A stretch of 64,000 nt of DNA, taken from Laetiporus sulphureus 93-53 (Eukaryota; Basidiomycota; Agaricomycetes; Polyporales; Laetiporaceae). The stretch lies in assembly GCF_001632365.1 (NCBI RefSeq), contig NW_024468511.1:1218761-1282760 (forward strand), written 5' to 3'. A program made the position numbers and the translations under genes. The notes beneath the pieces are model-generated. The model did no database searches and was not told the origin of the DNA. It saw only the letters and a list, made by a program, of their open reading frames with translations. Positions 18,801 to 31,890 of this stretch are shown here, in pieces (position 1 is the first letter of the stretch; each line of letters begins with the position of its first letter).

Positions 18801-21121
18801 AACGAAGCAGTCACTCGCAATTTAGAGGCTATCTGACCCGAATCACTGCTCGCTTTCCAGAGTGTCCGGGCTTCCGCTTGCTCAGTGGACCCGTCCATTG
18901 AGACAAATCTGATTCTTCTTCGGCCATTCTTCACTGTGGAGTAAATTAATTGGCCATCTGAGGTGATTAAACAGGAATCATATAGCGGAAGTGCTGCTTT
19001 GCGTAGTGGTACAGGTCTAGGATACGTGTCAGCCTCGAGCGCGGTGCCTATTTAGACGCGCATACTGAAGGAGTCTTGTAGCATGAGAGCCAGCGGCATT
19101 GTTTATCACCTCGCTGTCGGCATCAACTTCTTTCCATATATGTGTCTCTGCCCTGTCCTGTAAAGATGAGCCAGAAAGACTTCAAATTCCGATGCAGCCG
19201 AACTCTTACTGGTAGCACCACTGAAAACGAGTGCTCGTTGATCCAATGGATATCGTGGATATCTGCGAGATCCATGGTCACACTATAAGCTAACACCTGT
19301 TCACGCACTTCAAGCAGCTAAACATTAAATGAGCGGATGAAGGCGCACTTTCTATGCCCGACTTACTATCAGCTCCGACTCCGACCAGCATGCAACGCGA
19401 ATGGCTAAGCCACTGGCTATGACACGCAGACCACATATTGATCCACGAAGGGCCACTTCTCCGACATCGGTCGCTTCCGCTAGAGTCACTGGCATCGACT
19501 CGTCTTCGGTGTCAGAGTCGGGCTCCCTCTCCCCTGAAAGGGCCTTCAAAGCCTTGAATGGGATGGCTAATTGAAGGGCTATATTCGTGCCAGATGCAGT
19601 TCTCACTTCTCCCGAAGGCTGTGGGTCCTCGATAATGCTCATCTTCCTTCGCATCATACGAAGCAAGGAGGACACATAAAATATATCGACAGAACCTGAC
19701 AGATTCACGGTAAGGGTGCGTATCCAGAAACATGCATGTAAGCTCACCGTCGGGCTGTTCGTGTAACCCGAGACTCCCGGCGAAACCATCTAGGCACCAG
19801 GCACCGACTTTCACGAAACGCAATTCACTACCGTCTTCGTGAGGGCCCATCTGGATTTCGAAGGCGACGACCAACATCTGAGCTTCCGTCTCGCCATTCG
19901 TCGGATCCGGGTCTCGATATGATGAATATGATGTTACGCTGGATGCACAAGCGAAGAGCATATTGGACTAAATGCGGCCGGAGATAATTCAGGCGTGACG
20001 AGCTTGAATAGAGACAGGTACCTTCGTACCTCTCCTAGCAATGACATGTGCAGGCCTTTCCAGACCCACATATTGAGAGAGGGAGTGCTCCGCTTCAGGT
20101 AAGCAGGCACAGGAATGCCTTCTGATTCAATGCTGAGAGAAGTCACGCATGACCCATCGGTGGCAACATGAGCGGAGACGTCTCTAAAATTCAAGGTCAA
20201 CGACTATGCATAGAAGATGGGATTGAGAGCTACCCTGTCCGACTCAAGAGAATGATAAAGCGTCCATTATCGTATGTATTGATAGCAGCGACCGCACCCG
20301 CAGATCCACTGGACGGCGGAAACACATGACAGGACAGTGATAGAATAGATGTTTCCGCACAATCGTCGGGCTCCTCAGCAGCAGCGGAGGTGTTTGGAGG
20401 TGTCACGCTGGATGCGCGCGATCTACCAGACGTGGCTGGTGAAAGCGCTCTGAGTCTACGCTTGCCAGACGTTGAGGATGCCTTCTCTTTGTCCGATAAA
20501 TTGTTCCGTTCAGTACCTGGAGACAAGAGTACGTTGAAGGCCTTTTCCTTCATACTTTTCCCCTTCAGCATTCCCTTCAACTTCTCTGGCTCGTCGTCGA
20601 AATCCACGTAAGTTTTGGGCGCCTCGACCTGTTCTGCAGAGACCGAGGCAATAACGCGTGATCGCGTCAGCTGGAAAGGATTGGTGATTGGCCTGTTCGA
20701 AGATGGTGATGCTGAACGGGAGTGCGCGGCACTAAGACTAAGAAACCGAGGGCTAGCGGACCTTGAGCTATCCGTGAGATCTGGAGATACAGCAGCGGAC
20801 GCACGCCTCCTACAGGCCGCATTCGACGGCGTGCGGAATAGGTAGAGTGTTCCGTCCTCGCAGCCTACCGCGAGTCGGCGGGCCCTCGACGAACAGTGAT
20901 CGTCGGCTGTCTCACTCGGAAGACATGTCCAAGAATGCAAGCAGGATGGACGAGCTGATGTGCAACCGTAATCAAGCACATCGCCGTGGGTGATAAGGCC
21001 CTTTTGGCCAATTATCGGCATCAGAGTGATTGGAAGCACAAGAGAGCAGGCATCCATAGCGGCCAGATGTGCTTGAGGTGCGTCAACCCGTCCGGTTTCG
21101 TAGTGTTTGATACGGGAAAAT
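15887..21121 (-). CDS. WDR7-like WD40-repeat protein (rabconnectin-3 beta type)
   Basis: This is a very large multi-exon gene. WD-repeat blocks occur at both ends. In the N-terminal half are RLAVGCEDGTLYLFR and YIVGGADDGTVAIWELE. At the C-terminus TQRLAVGTSEGAVVMYDLKT, YVLEGHKKRTTACSFSPDG and SVVLVWKVGSSF precede the final exon ending RIRESALTFST. A helical middle includes QQYVDAVEMLRALFTLA and LFMTTLTIDILQPRSVQHRR. This architecture matches fungal WDR7 homologues, whose animal relatives work with DMXL proteins in V-ATPase assembly and vesicle acidification. An intron of about 65 bp separates the last exon (GDEA/QMSL). The 5' end is unresolved: the first confident exon starts at 21121 after an AG, and I could not identify the initiating exon. 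Pieces of this gene are duplicated near Trk. Confidence 0.82.
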
Positions 21122-22491
21122 CTGCAGCGTTGTGCCGACCGTAGTCGAGTATGGAGTCCGCCACTAGTTTCGACGAAGTGATATTGACTGCACGACAGAC
21201 AAGCATGAACAAATGTCGAAGTAATCGCCTAAGTACTATGATCCGTCTGTGGGGGAGCGTTGAGCTTAGTAGTGATCGCGATCACAACAAATGTGATCCG
21301 TTACGCACTACTGTCACGCTCACGCTCACGCCTGAGAGCTGGAAACATGCTTTTCTCCTTTTCGTATAGCGATGCAGCTAACCGTCAGTCATGAAATTGC
21401 GCAGCAGCTCTATCTCAAGGCTTTATGTTGATCTTACAAACCGCCGCACGCGCCAAGACGTAGTATTGCCACATCATGTGCAAACTTGCGAAGAACCGGC
21501 GAAGAACCGTTTCCGCATTCCATTTTTCTGGTTCGTTCGCGCGCTTCGTCGACCAGCCATATGGTGTTGAGCATTTCTGAAGACCTGATTTGCGGACACC
21601 TGCTTGAGTCAAGGGTTGGGCAACGTCAGATCAAAGCCCAAGCCCGACTTGTGCGTATGTCGAAAGTGCGGAAGGCCTGATCATATCTTTGCAGGTCAGA
21701 TTGCGCCGATCTCTTAGAGGCGGACTTGTAAGGTGCATTCATCACCTCTCCGGACAGCACGACGATTGTCTTCCTCATGTCTGCCACTTTCACCCTCCCA
21801 TCCTCCTTTGTGCTGAGTTGTTTTATTGCGTGATTTTCGTGCAACAGCAATATCATTTGTGGATCCAATGCTCAATGCGGCGTGCACAACAGAGGTCGTA
21901 CAGGCCGTTGTTCAGCCCCGCGCCAGATTGTCCATCACCCGTCTCCGTTTGATAGAGATTCCATTGTCAGGGAATCCTGGTCACGACGACTCCATGCGCC
22001 GAAAGAGCTAGGGGTGCGTCATCTCCCACTAAACGTTACTTCCATTCATGCAAGCGATCCATTCCGTGCCGGTCGCGTACGAGGTTTCTAGGGCTGAGAT
22101 TCACATAGATGTGAATCATCGAGCACGATGCGCATCAAACTAATGGGGAAATGTGTACTGACGATCCGCTGCGAAGGTCGGCTTCTGATGCTTCAGTATG
22201 CTTGGCAAGAAGGATTACAATATTCTTCTTCTGGACCAAGTGGGTCATTCTACGGGAGCCGTTGATCGCAGTGGCAGCTATATGTCGGCATTTCGTCAAA
22301 CCAAGCTCGCTCATCTAAGTAGAGAAGAGCAGTTTGCTTCTCATACGCAGCGTACTGCTTCCACGTCCGCACAAACTCCACCACCAAATGTCACTATGTC
22401 TGGCTGGTAAGTGTGCGGCTCTGCCATATAGCGTGAGCGAAATCGCGCGGCTAGAATCCACCTTTCGGTGCCTCCGCTCACTGCGACGAAG
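21122..22491. other. Interval upstream of the WDR7-like gene, coding content unclear
   Basis: The interval should contain the WDR7-like 5' end. Short open stretches on the minus strand look protein-like but could not be joined, for example VVEFVRTWKQYAAYEKQTAL around 22350 and MILLLHENHAIKQLSTKEDG around 21860. A first exon with the ATG of the WDR7-like gene may be among them. The right part must also hold the promoter of the plus-strand gene at 22492. Confidence 0.35.
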
Positions 22492-23467
22492 ATGGAAATG
22501 GTCTTATCTCGTGCAGAGGCGTCGAGCATGCCGCCGCCAGCGTCATCGCGCCTTGCGATGAGCACGATTACCGGGATGGTCATCGGCGCTTGTGAGCGTG
22601 TTCAGCGTTGATGATAGATCACTACCTCGTGCTAACGACAATCTCGTAGTGTGCCTCTTTCTCCTGGTGATCACCTATCAGCTCATCCCACGCCTCCACC
22701 ACAAAGTCCCAGCACGTAACAGCATCGGCGTACTGCCGGCACCTAAGGCTCGTGCGGGCCACCGTCTGTCCCTATTCGGACGCATCGGCGCCTTGTTCTC
22801 TCGACTCATCCTACTTTTTATCTCGGGATCCAAAACGGGTGCCACGACAGCGCCCGCTTCAGAAAGACACAAATCTTTCCATTCGTTCCATCTATCCTCG
22901 CAGCAACGCCGTGATGGGAAATCCACTGGAGAAACGTTTTCCACCCGGCTTCGTCTCAAACTGCATATACTACCTGCCACGGATCTTTTGTCTCCGCGAC
23001 CGCTGGGAGATCATAAGCACTACCGAAAGCTCGACGATAACAAGGACTGCTATACACAGATGCCGAAGAAGGCAGTCATGTCTCCTTGGTCTCCTCGAGA
23101 ACAAGACTTTCCGTACTCGTCGGTCCCCACTCCTTCGTCGCTATCCAAGGCTCCTTGGGGATTCGATGAGCCACCTCCTTTCTCTCCCCCTCCAGCATAT
23201 GTCCCTGGCACGCCCATTCGATACGCACTCTCACCAACCTCTTCTGCTGTGCCTTCCCCTCTGAGAGACGGGACAGACCACAGGGAGATACGAGAGTCAA
23301 TGCACGAGGCAATCGATCTCTCGGAGGTGGTCGTCGTTGAGCCTTCTCGTCCCGAAGGACAAACACCTGCGGGGGCATTTGTGATATCGGATGACATGGA
23401 CTCATTCAGTGATACCTCAAGTATATCCAGTGTGTGGTCGTCCTGTACCTTTGAGGAGATCGTATAA
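22492..23467 (+). CDS. Single-pass membrane hypothetical, Pro/Ser-rich
   Basis: Two exons are clear: 22492-22591, then a 58-bp intron with GTGAGC donor, CTAAC branch-like site and TCGTAG acceptor, then 22650-23467. The spliced protein is about 305 aa. It has an N-terminal membrane anchor (MVIGALCLFLLVITYQLIP) followed by a proline- and serine-rich, probably disordered region ending in an acidic serine-rich tail (DDMDSFSDTSSISSVWSS). In-frame ATGs at 22492, 22528 and 22558 are all possible starts, and the first is taken here. An unspliced reading would place a false N-terminus inside the intron. No family is recognised. Confidence 0.6.
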
Positions 23468-23796
23468 GCCCCCTATGTCTTTTCAGCTCGTCGTACATTG
23501 TCTGCAGCGTTTCACGAATATGTATTGACGTTGACAATCAAGGTGTTGTGAACAGCAAGGACGATTATATGGATTCAGAGAATAGGATGTGTATTTTTAT
23601 CATCCTTGTGGGACATATGTGTGACGGCGGTGGCCCATTTCTGCAGGTAGGTTTGTTGGAAACACTTTTGCAGACGCGACGCGTCTTAATTAATTATCAC
23701 GTGATCGCGGTGTCGCATGGACGTGGCGTTTGGTTGAAGCGCCGAAGTTTGCATCGCCATTCATGTCGAGCTGAACGTCCAGCGCACACCGACATC

Positions 23797-25772
23797 ATGC
23801 TTTGGCTCCTTCTTATTGCAGTGTTTTCTCTGATTTCTGTATATCTGATCTCCTCCCATCGGCAAAACATACGCTCGACTAATGACGCACGGAAACGGGA
23901 GATTCTGAGTGAGCTTGGCGTGCCAGACTCACGAAAGACCGTGGTGGGATTCTTTCATCCGTACTGGTAATTGGCAATGCAACATACAACAGGACGCGCA
24001 CTGATTGTACCAGCGTATCTACAGCAATGCGGGTGGAGGTGGAGAACGCGTTTTGTGGACTGCAGTAGCCATCTTGCAACGCAACGAGCCAAACATGATC
24101 AGTATTGTCTACAGCGGGGATGTTGATGCCACCAAGCAAGAAATTATTGACAAAGTCAAGGTACCGTTATGCTGCAAGCATGCTTGTTTTTTTCAGGCTC
24201 AGTCCTGCCGCAGGCACGATTCGACATCGACCTATCCCCTCAGAGCCTGCACTTCGTGTTCTTGAAATCACGATATCTTGTGGAAGATTCAACATGGCCA
24301 CGATTTACTCTGCTGGGGCAGAGTGTTGGCTCCATGTTTCTTGCATGGGAAGCAATGGCGCAGCTCATTCCGGACTTGTTCATTGGTTCGTCTCATTTGT
24401 CTGAGTATCTGTGACCGTGCCTACCCTCTCTTTCCATAGACACGATGGGATATGCTTTCACATTCCCTGTTGTCAAATTCCTCGGCAACGTTCCCATGGG
24501 CACCTACGTTCACTATCCGACCATAAGTACCGATATGCTAGCGAGAGTACGCTCTCGGAAGGCGTGGCATACAAATTCCAACGCGATTTCTTCCTCAACA
24601 GTACTCAGTACCGGAAAGCTCCTGTTTGTCTTGCTTATATAAGTCGAAAGGCCTCTGTGCTTACTCCATCCATCTGGATAATGCAGGTACTATCGATTAT
24701 TTATGTACTACTACGCAAATTTCCTGAGGCAAGCTTCATTCCTCATGGTCAATTCCTCATGGACCAAGAACCACATCGACTCCATATTGCAACACAACGA
24801 TTTCCTGTTGGACACAATACATTCGTGCACTCCTCTAGCTCTCTTTCGTTTACTCATTTCCTCGCGTGGGGAATCTTCCAAGTCTGCTCTGATTGTATAT
24901 CCTCCATGTGATACTCGTGAGATGGCGAAGTTCCCGCTGGAGGGACGCAGACGGGTGGTCCTAAGCGTTGCTCAGTTCCGGTAGGTCACACCAGTAATCT
25001 ACGCACTCGGAGTCAGTCGCTGACGTGACCACAGTCCTGAGAAGGATCATCCCGCGCAATTACGAGCGTTCCATCAGCTCTTGCAGTCTCATCCGGAGTA
25101 TGGTCATCCGGGTAACGCTCATGTGCAGCTTGTCCTTTTAGGTGGTAGCCGCAATGCGGAGGATGCAGCTCGTGTGGAGAGTCTGCGGGTTCTGGCGAAG
25201 GAGCTTGCTATTGAGGTCCGTCAGCCTGTACCCTTAAAGCTCGAACTTCGCATCCGGGCTCAACAAGCTATTTCAGGAGCATGTCCAATTTGTTGTGAAC
25301 GCATCGTATGCTGAGATGCTGCACTGGCTTTCCATTGCTAGTATTGGTCTCAGCACCATGGTCGACGAGCACTTCGGGATTAACGTCGTAGAGTTCATGG
25401 TATGTACGGATTGCTGTTGTTTGCGCGTCGATACTCAACTTGGAGTGTGGCTTTAAAGGCTGCTGGAGTGATACCGGTAACACACGCATCCGGCGGCCCA
25501 CTTAACGACATTGTTATCCCTTTCGAGGGAAAACCTACAGGTCCGTCAGGATATCTGATGCTCGACCATGCGCACTGAACGCGATCGTAGGATTTCATGC
25601 TACATCTCCGGACGCATTTGCAGAAGCATTGAATACGGTCCTCACGATGCCACCAGAGGAAGATATTGCTATGAGGACACGCGCAAGAACATGGGCAGTA
25701 CAGCGCTTCTCGGAGGGAGAATTTGAAAAGGGATGGAATGCAAGTGGCTGGAAGAAGTGGATGCCTTCGTAA
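23797..25772 (+). CDS. ALG11: ALG11, GDP-Man:Man3GlcNAc2-PP-Dol alpha-1,2-mannosyltransferase
   Basis: This enzyme adds the fourth and fifth mannoses to the dolichol-linked oligosaccharide on the cytosolic face of the ER, for N-glycosylation. The ATG at 23797 starts an N-terminal membrane anchor ([20 protein letters not shown]). After the first intron the signature [15 protein letters not shown] appears. Further exons give [83 protein letters not shown] and [12 protein letters not shown]. The GT4 EX7E catalytic motif is EHFGINVVE, followed by [19 protein letters not shown]. The TAA is at 25770-25772. Introns remove every internal stop I met, and nothing suggests inactivation. Confidence 0.94.
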
Positions 25773-25971
25773 GTTAGCTTTATACGTCTCTACTAATGCT
25801 AAGGACAATAATGAGATGCTTGGTTCCGGCGATGTCAGTCACTGCTGATATACAATATTGATCCAGAGAGGCATCTACACAATGCAAGATCTGCTGAACG
25901 ATGCGTACGATGTGCAACAAAATTTGCCTGCGTGAAAGCGTTGGCTTGGTCTCTATGTGTCATCCTCCATA

Positions 25972-27609
25972 TCAATCCTTCACGAGAATCTCGTCAGCTT
26001 TCCCGCGGATTTCGTCAAGGTCCTTGTAGCCGACCAGCCCAAGTGTGATATCCAAATCCGCGAGGATGGCTCTCAGTTGGCTTTCTACACCGATCTGCCC
26101 ACCGATGGCAAGAGCGTAAATGTACGGCCGTCCATCTGTAATTTTGGTGATATCCGTCAGATTGCACAGTAGACCTTAAGGACGACAGCTTACACAGTAC
26201 GCCTTGGGCGCCAAGCGCAACGGCTTTGATTATATCGCTACCAGTGCGAATGCCGGAGTCAAACAAGATGGTGAGTTTGCCACTTGCTTGAGCTTCCTTG
26301 ACTTTTGGCGATTGCATGATCTGATGCAAAGCGTATAACGATGATATAGACCCATCCACTTGCCGACCTCCTGTGGAGCAATCAGTCTCGGGTCATCATA
26401 TCAGCATCTTGATCACTGACCATGGTTAGAGACGACGATGCCGTCTACTCCATTATCGATCGCTAGTTCCGCATCCTGGCAGCATGTTCACATCAGGGAC
26501 GAACCCACACGATTTGTAGATGCGTACCTGTCGACACATGATACCCTTCAGAACGAGCGGCCCATTCCAATGCTGCCTCAAAAAGGGAAGATCATCCCAC
26601 GTTTTGAACACGCCTGGAGTCGTTTCGCTAATCCATCCATTCCCGAGCATCGAACGCTCTTGAGCATCCTTGTCGCCGTTGCGAATGAGCTCGTCCAGAT
26701 GGTTAGGAACATAGGGCCAGGCAGGCTTGTCGTCCTCCGAATACGGCTTGAGACCTTTGTGCGCCATATATACGGGGTCAGTCAGTCCGACCTGAGCGCC
26801 CACGCCATGGAAGAAGGGCAGATAGGCCGTGTCGATGTCGTGAGGCCGCCAACCCAGAAGCATCGTGTCCAACGTGACTACAAGCGCACTGAAACCGGCC
26901 TTCTTGACTCTTGACAGGATAGAAAGCGTTATGTCGTTGGATACAGGCCTGCTCGCCGCGCGTAAGAGACTGCGTCGATTTTTCTCTGACATGGAGTGCT
27001 TACCAGTATAGCTGATACCAACGCGGGCCCGACCCATTAGCTCTCGCCACAAGTTCGATCGACCGTGTTGATGCCGTGCTCATGATATATGGCACGCCTA
27101 CGTTGCTGGCAGCTGCCGCACTCGCCTCTTCGCCATCCGAATGGACGATTCCTTGCACGCCGATCGGTGCAAGAAGGAGTGGCGATGGATACTTTACGCC
27201 GAAAAGCGTGGTCTGAGCTTATGTCCTCAGTTTTCTTGGCGACTTCACATAATTACGATAAGGCGGCTTACCTCTAGTTTACGACTCGTGACGTTGCGCA
27301 GCATGCGTGGTATAATTTTCCACTTGTCGAACTCCCGGCGGTTGTGGTCATGCGTGGAAGCAGTGCCAGCGCTGCCAAAGACGTACATGTACGCATCTAA
27401 TAGTAGGTAGAAATTCCGCACGGTGATCATTTTTGTGCGGCGGTATATGATATGCTCAAATACTCGCCTTGTCGATCTCTGAGCTTCTCGCGCGCGATCC
27501 GCTCTGCTTTGTCGACATCGACGGTACCAAGTGGAGGGGGTTGTCTGCTGTCGTAGATCGTTTTCTGATATGACGACCGGGTGGTGACTGGCTTCTGTTC
27601 AGAAGACAT
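25972..27609 (-). CDS. FMN-dependent 2-hydroxy-acid dehydrogenase (lactate monooxygenase-like)
   Basis: This is a TIM-barrel flavoenzyme that oxidises L-2-hydroxy acids such as lactate. The ATG is at 27609 (MSSEQKPVTTRSSYQK). Hand-spliced exons give NRREFDKWKIIPRMLR, SPLLLAPIGVQGIVH, VPYIMSTASTRSIE, WYQLYW, ALVVTLDTMLLGWRPHDIDT and GPLVLKGIM. The active-site segment is SNHGGRQVDG, which keeps the catalytic histidine and the substrate-binding arginine and is split by an intron after SNHG. FMN-phosphate motifs FDSGIRTGSDIIKAVALGA and GRPYIYALA follow. The end is LADLDITLGLVGYKDLDEI with TGA at 25974-25972. It resembles lactate 2-monooxygenase-type proteins more than flavocytochrome b2, since no cytochrome b5 domain is present. 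The exact substrate is unknown. Confidence 0.9.
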
Positions 27610-28717
27610 TGTTACAGCCAGTGAGTCTCAATTACTATCGAAAGTGGGAGGGGATGAGAATTGTAGGGCTAGATACTCGTATGCGCTCTCTTTATAACGT
27701 TCAATGACGACGAACCCGGAAGGAGAGAGCCGACTGGAATATGTGAGATAACTGCTCCAGGCTACAAATCCGCCATTCTGACAGGGAGAAGCGAAGCGCA
27801 ATGCTGGCGCCGCGGAATCAACGCTCGGATATTAGGGCCACGGTCGCTTTACTTATCGCGGTCGATAGATCTCCGGGGGATCAGAGTCTAGGTGATTTAT
27901 CCGGGCAAATAGTTGTAGATTCGTTGTCTGCTGACTGCGATCAGCATGCAAATTAGCCGGCTCGGGATTGCTCCTCCGCACGCATGCGTTCACAATCGCG
28001 ATACATCATCTCCGACTTGAAAAAGCGCGCCTTATGACAAGCAAGAAGGTGTGTTCCCGGGCCACGAGCGCACCCACAGGTCTAGCCACCATAAATCCGA
28101 ACTGACAGAGATCGCTTCGTGAATCACGGAAACTAATACGAGTCCGAGTCTGTTAGCGCCATGTGATGCCCATTATGCAAGTGGAGAAAGAGACGGCATG
28201 GTTTTGCCCTTTTTATGGCTGCAACGTAAAAGTGGGCTGCAGAGAGTAGAATTAGACTCGGTGAAAGACACACAAACGGTCTTGGCGGGATCTATGTTCT
28301 GCAGTTTAATCGTAAGCGAGGGGATGTCAAGTTGAGCTCAAGGCACGCCGCGGGAGGTGGGGAAAGTGTGTCGAAACAACTCAAAGCCGCAGAATCAGGC
28401 CGGATGGGGGTGGGGAAAAATCTGAGTGGCTCGATGTGAAAAATCCGACGGAGCTGCACAGTGCAGGTTGATGGTGTCAAGGAACGGAAAATTGCTTGCG
28501 ACACGCTGGACATGAGGACTTATAATAGAGTTCGATAGATCGCATGAAGTAGCTCCGCAGAATAGGATTCAAGATGACCTTTACTTAAACTGCACAACCG
28601 TGGTCGAGAATCGGCGCACGTATCACGGACTCAAGTATAGTAGTATTTCCGGGGAAAGCAATGTGAGCACAAGACCAACTCTCCTCAAGCATGCGAACAA
28701 CCTGAAGATAATTCAGG
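27610..28717. other. Intergenic region, promoter side of the FMN enzyme gene
   Basis: I find no supportable gene in these 1.1 kb. A 73-codon minus-strand ORF at 28292-28513 shows no recognisable feature. The right end is the 3' flank of the CCDC25-like gene and the left end is the likely promoter of the FMN enzyme gene. Confidence 0.45.
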
Positions 28718-29769
28718 TCACATGAAATCTTCTTCCATCTCCCGGACCGACCTCTTGACAGGCTCGTCTCCCTGGTCATCTTCTTGACTGAAGAGCGTAT
28801 CATACGACCTCGCGGCCTTTTCTGCCTCTCGGGCTAGCGCGAGCTCCGCATCAGCCTTTTTCTACATGATAAATGCCACAGAATTGGCGTCAGCGGTGTA
28901 CGTTAGAATGTAATACAGCAAGGAAAGTACACTACCTTTGCCGCAGCCGCCGCTCTTTGTATTGCGTTTTCTTCCTTGATGCGATCAATTCGCTCTTGCT
29001 CGTGATCGACCTGTCGTTCGACTTTCGTCTTGCTGAGACGGTTTACAATGGGATTTTCTCGCTTAGGAACATGTACTGAGCGTTGCTTCAGTTATGTTAT
29101 GCACAATTTGCTTCGAAAGCACTCACTTCGCTTGACCTGTACGGATCGCCAGATCAGAGACATTCCAGTCATAACAACGTTTGAACGTCACCTACCTGCT
29201 TATCATTGTGGAACGAGACTTGCCCGACCGCCATGTCTCCAGTTTTCTGTCCATCAACTCCATGCTCAGAGCGTATTACCACATGTGACAATAGGATTCA
29301 TGTCCACCTTGAGATTGTCGGCGGGGGTATAGATAATCGTCAGGTTATCCTTCTTGTTTCCTGCAATCTGTGGGCATCAGCTACAGATCGCTCCTCTGCC
29401 TTCAACCACTTGGCCTACATACCTTCGATGGAATTAGCTTTGACCAACTGCGCACAATCTATGAGGAGCGGCTCTGGAATGCTCTCCCATGACATCCCCT
29501 CCGGCATCCTCAGATACACGTGTGCGGACGAGAGTTTGTCGACATGGAACCACACGTCTTGTGGCCAAGCATATTTGATAAGTTCTTCATCTATCGGACA
29601 AAGGACGTCGGCAGATGAGCCGATTGCCACAGATTAAATTACGCACTTTCGACCTTGTCTTTGCCCATATAGAGCGTGACCGGCGGATCCACCGCTGCAG
29701 AAGCTGACTCTCAGTCATCCTTGGGCAGATAGATGAGTGCTTACAAGTCGACTTGAAGAAGAGCACCAT
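28718..29769 (-). CDS. CCDC25-like protein (NFACT-R / DUF814 domain)
   Basis: This is a small conserved eukaryotic protein with the RNA-binding NFACT-R fold. The first exon is MVLFFKST (ATG 29769-29767). After two short introns come [20 protein letters not shown] and [20 protein letters not shown], the core of the domain. The next exons read [32 protein letters not shown] and [18 protein letters not shown] charged coiled-coil tail begins [20 protein letters not shown], and the protein ends REMEEDFM with TGA at 28720-28718. About seven exons bring it to the usual length of just over 200 aa. It appears intact. Animal CCDC25 has been described as a membrane DNA sensor, but the fungal role is not established. 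Confidence 0.9.
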
Positions 29770-30296
29770 CGGGTCAGAACAAAAACCAGCAGGCTCTCAG
29801 CGGGAGATGTGTGCAAAAGTCTGCTCGTGATGCCAGGTGAAGGTTGCAAGCGCGTCTTCAAGATGCTGCAACTTAGCTCAGATATGCAGCCCTTTCAGAG
29901 CCTATATCAGAATTTGAACGATCGAAAGCGCGCGAGTCGGTCAACGTGGGTGATTGCAGCAAACGCAGTGGGTCGCCGTTCGCTTCGACGGGAGATTGTG
30001 GCGCGATCTCAATGGGCGCCGTTCACACGAGCGAATGACCTCGCCATCATCAGGACAAAATATAGCTTGATTGCGATACACAGCATGACATAACGACATT
30101 CGAGGCTTGGGACATTGTATAAGCGACACAATGGGAGGATGGAGGTGTGCCAGTAGTGATCGTTGCCAGGGTATAGTGTTACTAGGTATAAATGCTACAA
30201 ACTCTTGTCATGCGAAGGAACATAGTCATCATGGTGCACAGAACGATGCTTCACGTAAATGCTCGTAAAGTTCCGTTGCAACTGTCATGGGATGTG

Positions 30297-30740
30297 CTAT
30301 GGCAAGTGCGCCTGGGCGGGCACTCTCACGGTCGAAGGCCCGAAAGCCTCGGGACCAGGATCCTCGACGGCGGTGGCATCGGACTCGACCGAGAGTCCGC
30401 GCGAAATATGAGATGCCGTTTCCATGTCCAACGTGCCTCCCTCAGTATCGCGCAGGCGTGGTTGGTGGGTGGTGGCAGTGGCAGCCAAAGTCACCAACCA
30501 GGCGATGAGAGTCTGTTGATGCTCAGTCTGTTGCATGGTGGCATTCCTAGGGGCGTGTGAAGGCAGGTTCATACGCGAGGTAGGCGATAGGCGTCGGGGT
30601 ACACGCGAGGAGCGCTGTGACGTATGCCTAGTACCGATAATGGCAAATGATATGACGACTGCTAAGAACAGTACTATGCAAGAGATTGAGTATGGATTGA
30701 ATGAGGTCGATGAGCAGAGTTCAATGACAGAAGTATTCAC
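30297..30740 (-). CDS. Possible small membrane protein, unrecognised
   Basis: A minus-strand open stretch contains a strong hydrophobic segment (ISCIVLFLAVVISFAIIG) followed by a polar region ending ESDATAVEDPGPEAF. An alternative spliced reading would begin MVLVFVLFLAVV, using a GT...TAG intron over 30683-30750. Neither reading is clearly right. No family is recognised, and the call rests on the membrane segment and intron-like signals only. Confidence 0.25.
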   Translation of the reverse strand: MNTSVIELCSSTSFNPYSISCIVLFLAVVISFAIIGTRHTSQRSSRVPRRLSPTSRMNLPSHAPRNATMQQTEHQQTLIAWLVTLAATATTHQPRLRDTEGGTLDMETASHISRGLSVESDATAVEDPGPEAFGPSTVRVPAQAHLP

Positions 30741-30916
30741 CGAAAACGAGAACCATTGTTACGATAGTTCGGCTACTGAGTCCATAACCTGGGTTCTCAT
30801 TAAGCCGCCTACCGGCGTAGCCGGCAGGGTTGCCTCGGTTGACAATAAACATGCACTGATCAAGTGGTACTTGGGGCCTGATCAGTTATAGGATTAGCAA
30901 ATCTAAACTGCTCGAC

Positions 30917-31210
30917 TCACTGCTGTCGTAGCAGCAGAGCAAGGGTAGACCGATAGACCCTCGGTAGCGGCGGAGGGTACGAGTCACCAGGAAAAGAGAG
31001 AGCAGCTTGCGAGTCACTGGGTATATATTTTGAGGCCTGAGGCGGTGGCTCTTCTTTGGCAGTGGCAGTACAACACAGGCTATGTACGACTGCCAGACAG
31101 AGACATAGATAGGCCAAAGCTGCCGCAGAGCGCTGGTTTATAAGCTGGTGTGCGGGTGAAATCGCGAACATTGAGATATATACGCGGACACCTCGGTGGC
31201 CAGACGGCAT
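30917..31210 (-). CDS. Possible short hydrophobic ORF
   Basis: This 97-codon ORF has one hydrophobic stretch (ALAYLCLCLAVVHSLCC) followed by a proline-rich tail. There is no homologue that I recognise, and the next supported gene starts at 31891 on the other strand. It is listed because nothing else explains the interval. Confidence 0.15.
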   Translation of the reverse strand: MPSGHRGVRVYISMFAISPAHQLINQRSAAALAYLCLCLAVVHSLCCTATAKEEPPPQASKYIPSDSQAALSFPGDSYPPPLPRVYRSTLALLLRQQ

Positions 31211-31890
31211 TCAGCGACAATGCTCTATCAGACAACGGAAGATCTCCGCAGCCTGATACACTCGTGATATGACGCCGACATTGATTACCAGCTCCTTGCT
31301 GCAGCGGGCGGCTCGCGGATCCGAACACATTCGCATGCGCTAGCAAGACCAGGGTTGTTCAAGGCTATCGTATGTTAAGACAAGCAAATCGTGATCCAAG
31401 GAAAGAACAGTGCGATATCCTTGGAGCAAAAAGGGCTCAAAACCTAGTATGCGGAGCTGCTTTTAGTTGGCCACCCCATGCAGCTACACAGCATCCCGTG
31501 CGTTTCAGGAACCGCTTGCTCGAGTCAGCCCTTAGAGTACACGAGGTTTGCCGAGCAGACGGCAGGAGGCCATCAGACCGCAACCTTCAAGCCCCAGCAG
31601 CATATCATGCCTTAGTGTTTCGAACGCCGAAAAGCACGAGTAGGGTCGACCTATTAAGTTCTGAAATATAGCATGAAAAGAGTGGTTCTGTCCAGCGCGG
31701 AGTCATCGCAAGTCCAAGCGGGAGGCATCGACTCTGTCTGAGCAGCGATTGGTGGCAACAGATGGCTCAGATTGGGGCTCCGATCCATTCAGTACCTTCA
31801 GCCACATTCCCACGCCCTCGGCCAGACCGTCGTCGAGCTCATCGCTCATCGCGACTCACGGTACGCTCGACGCTTCTCATCCACTTCGCC

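Noticed and set aside
22592..22649. Start of the membrane hypothetical inside this stretch
   Set aside because: It is a GTGAGC...TCGTAG intron. Splicing to the upstream ATG gives a proper membrane anchor.
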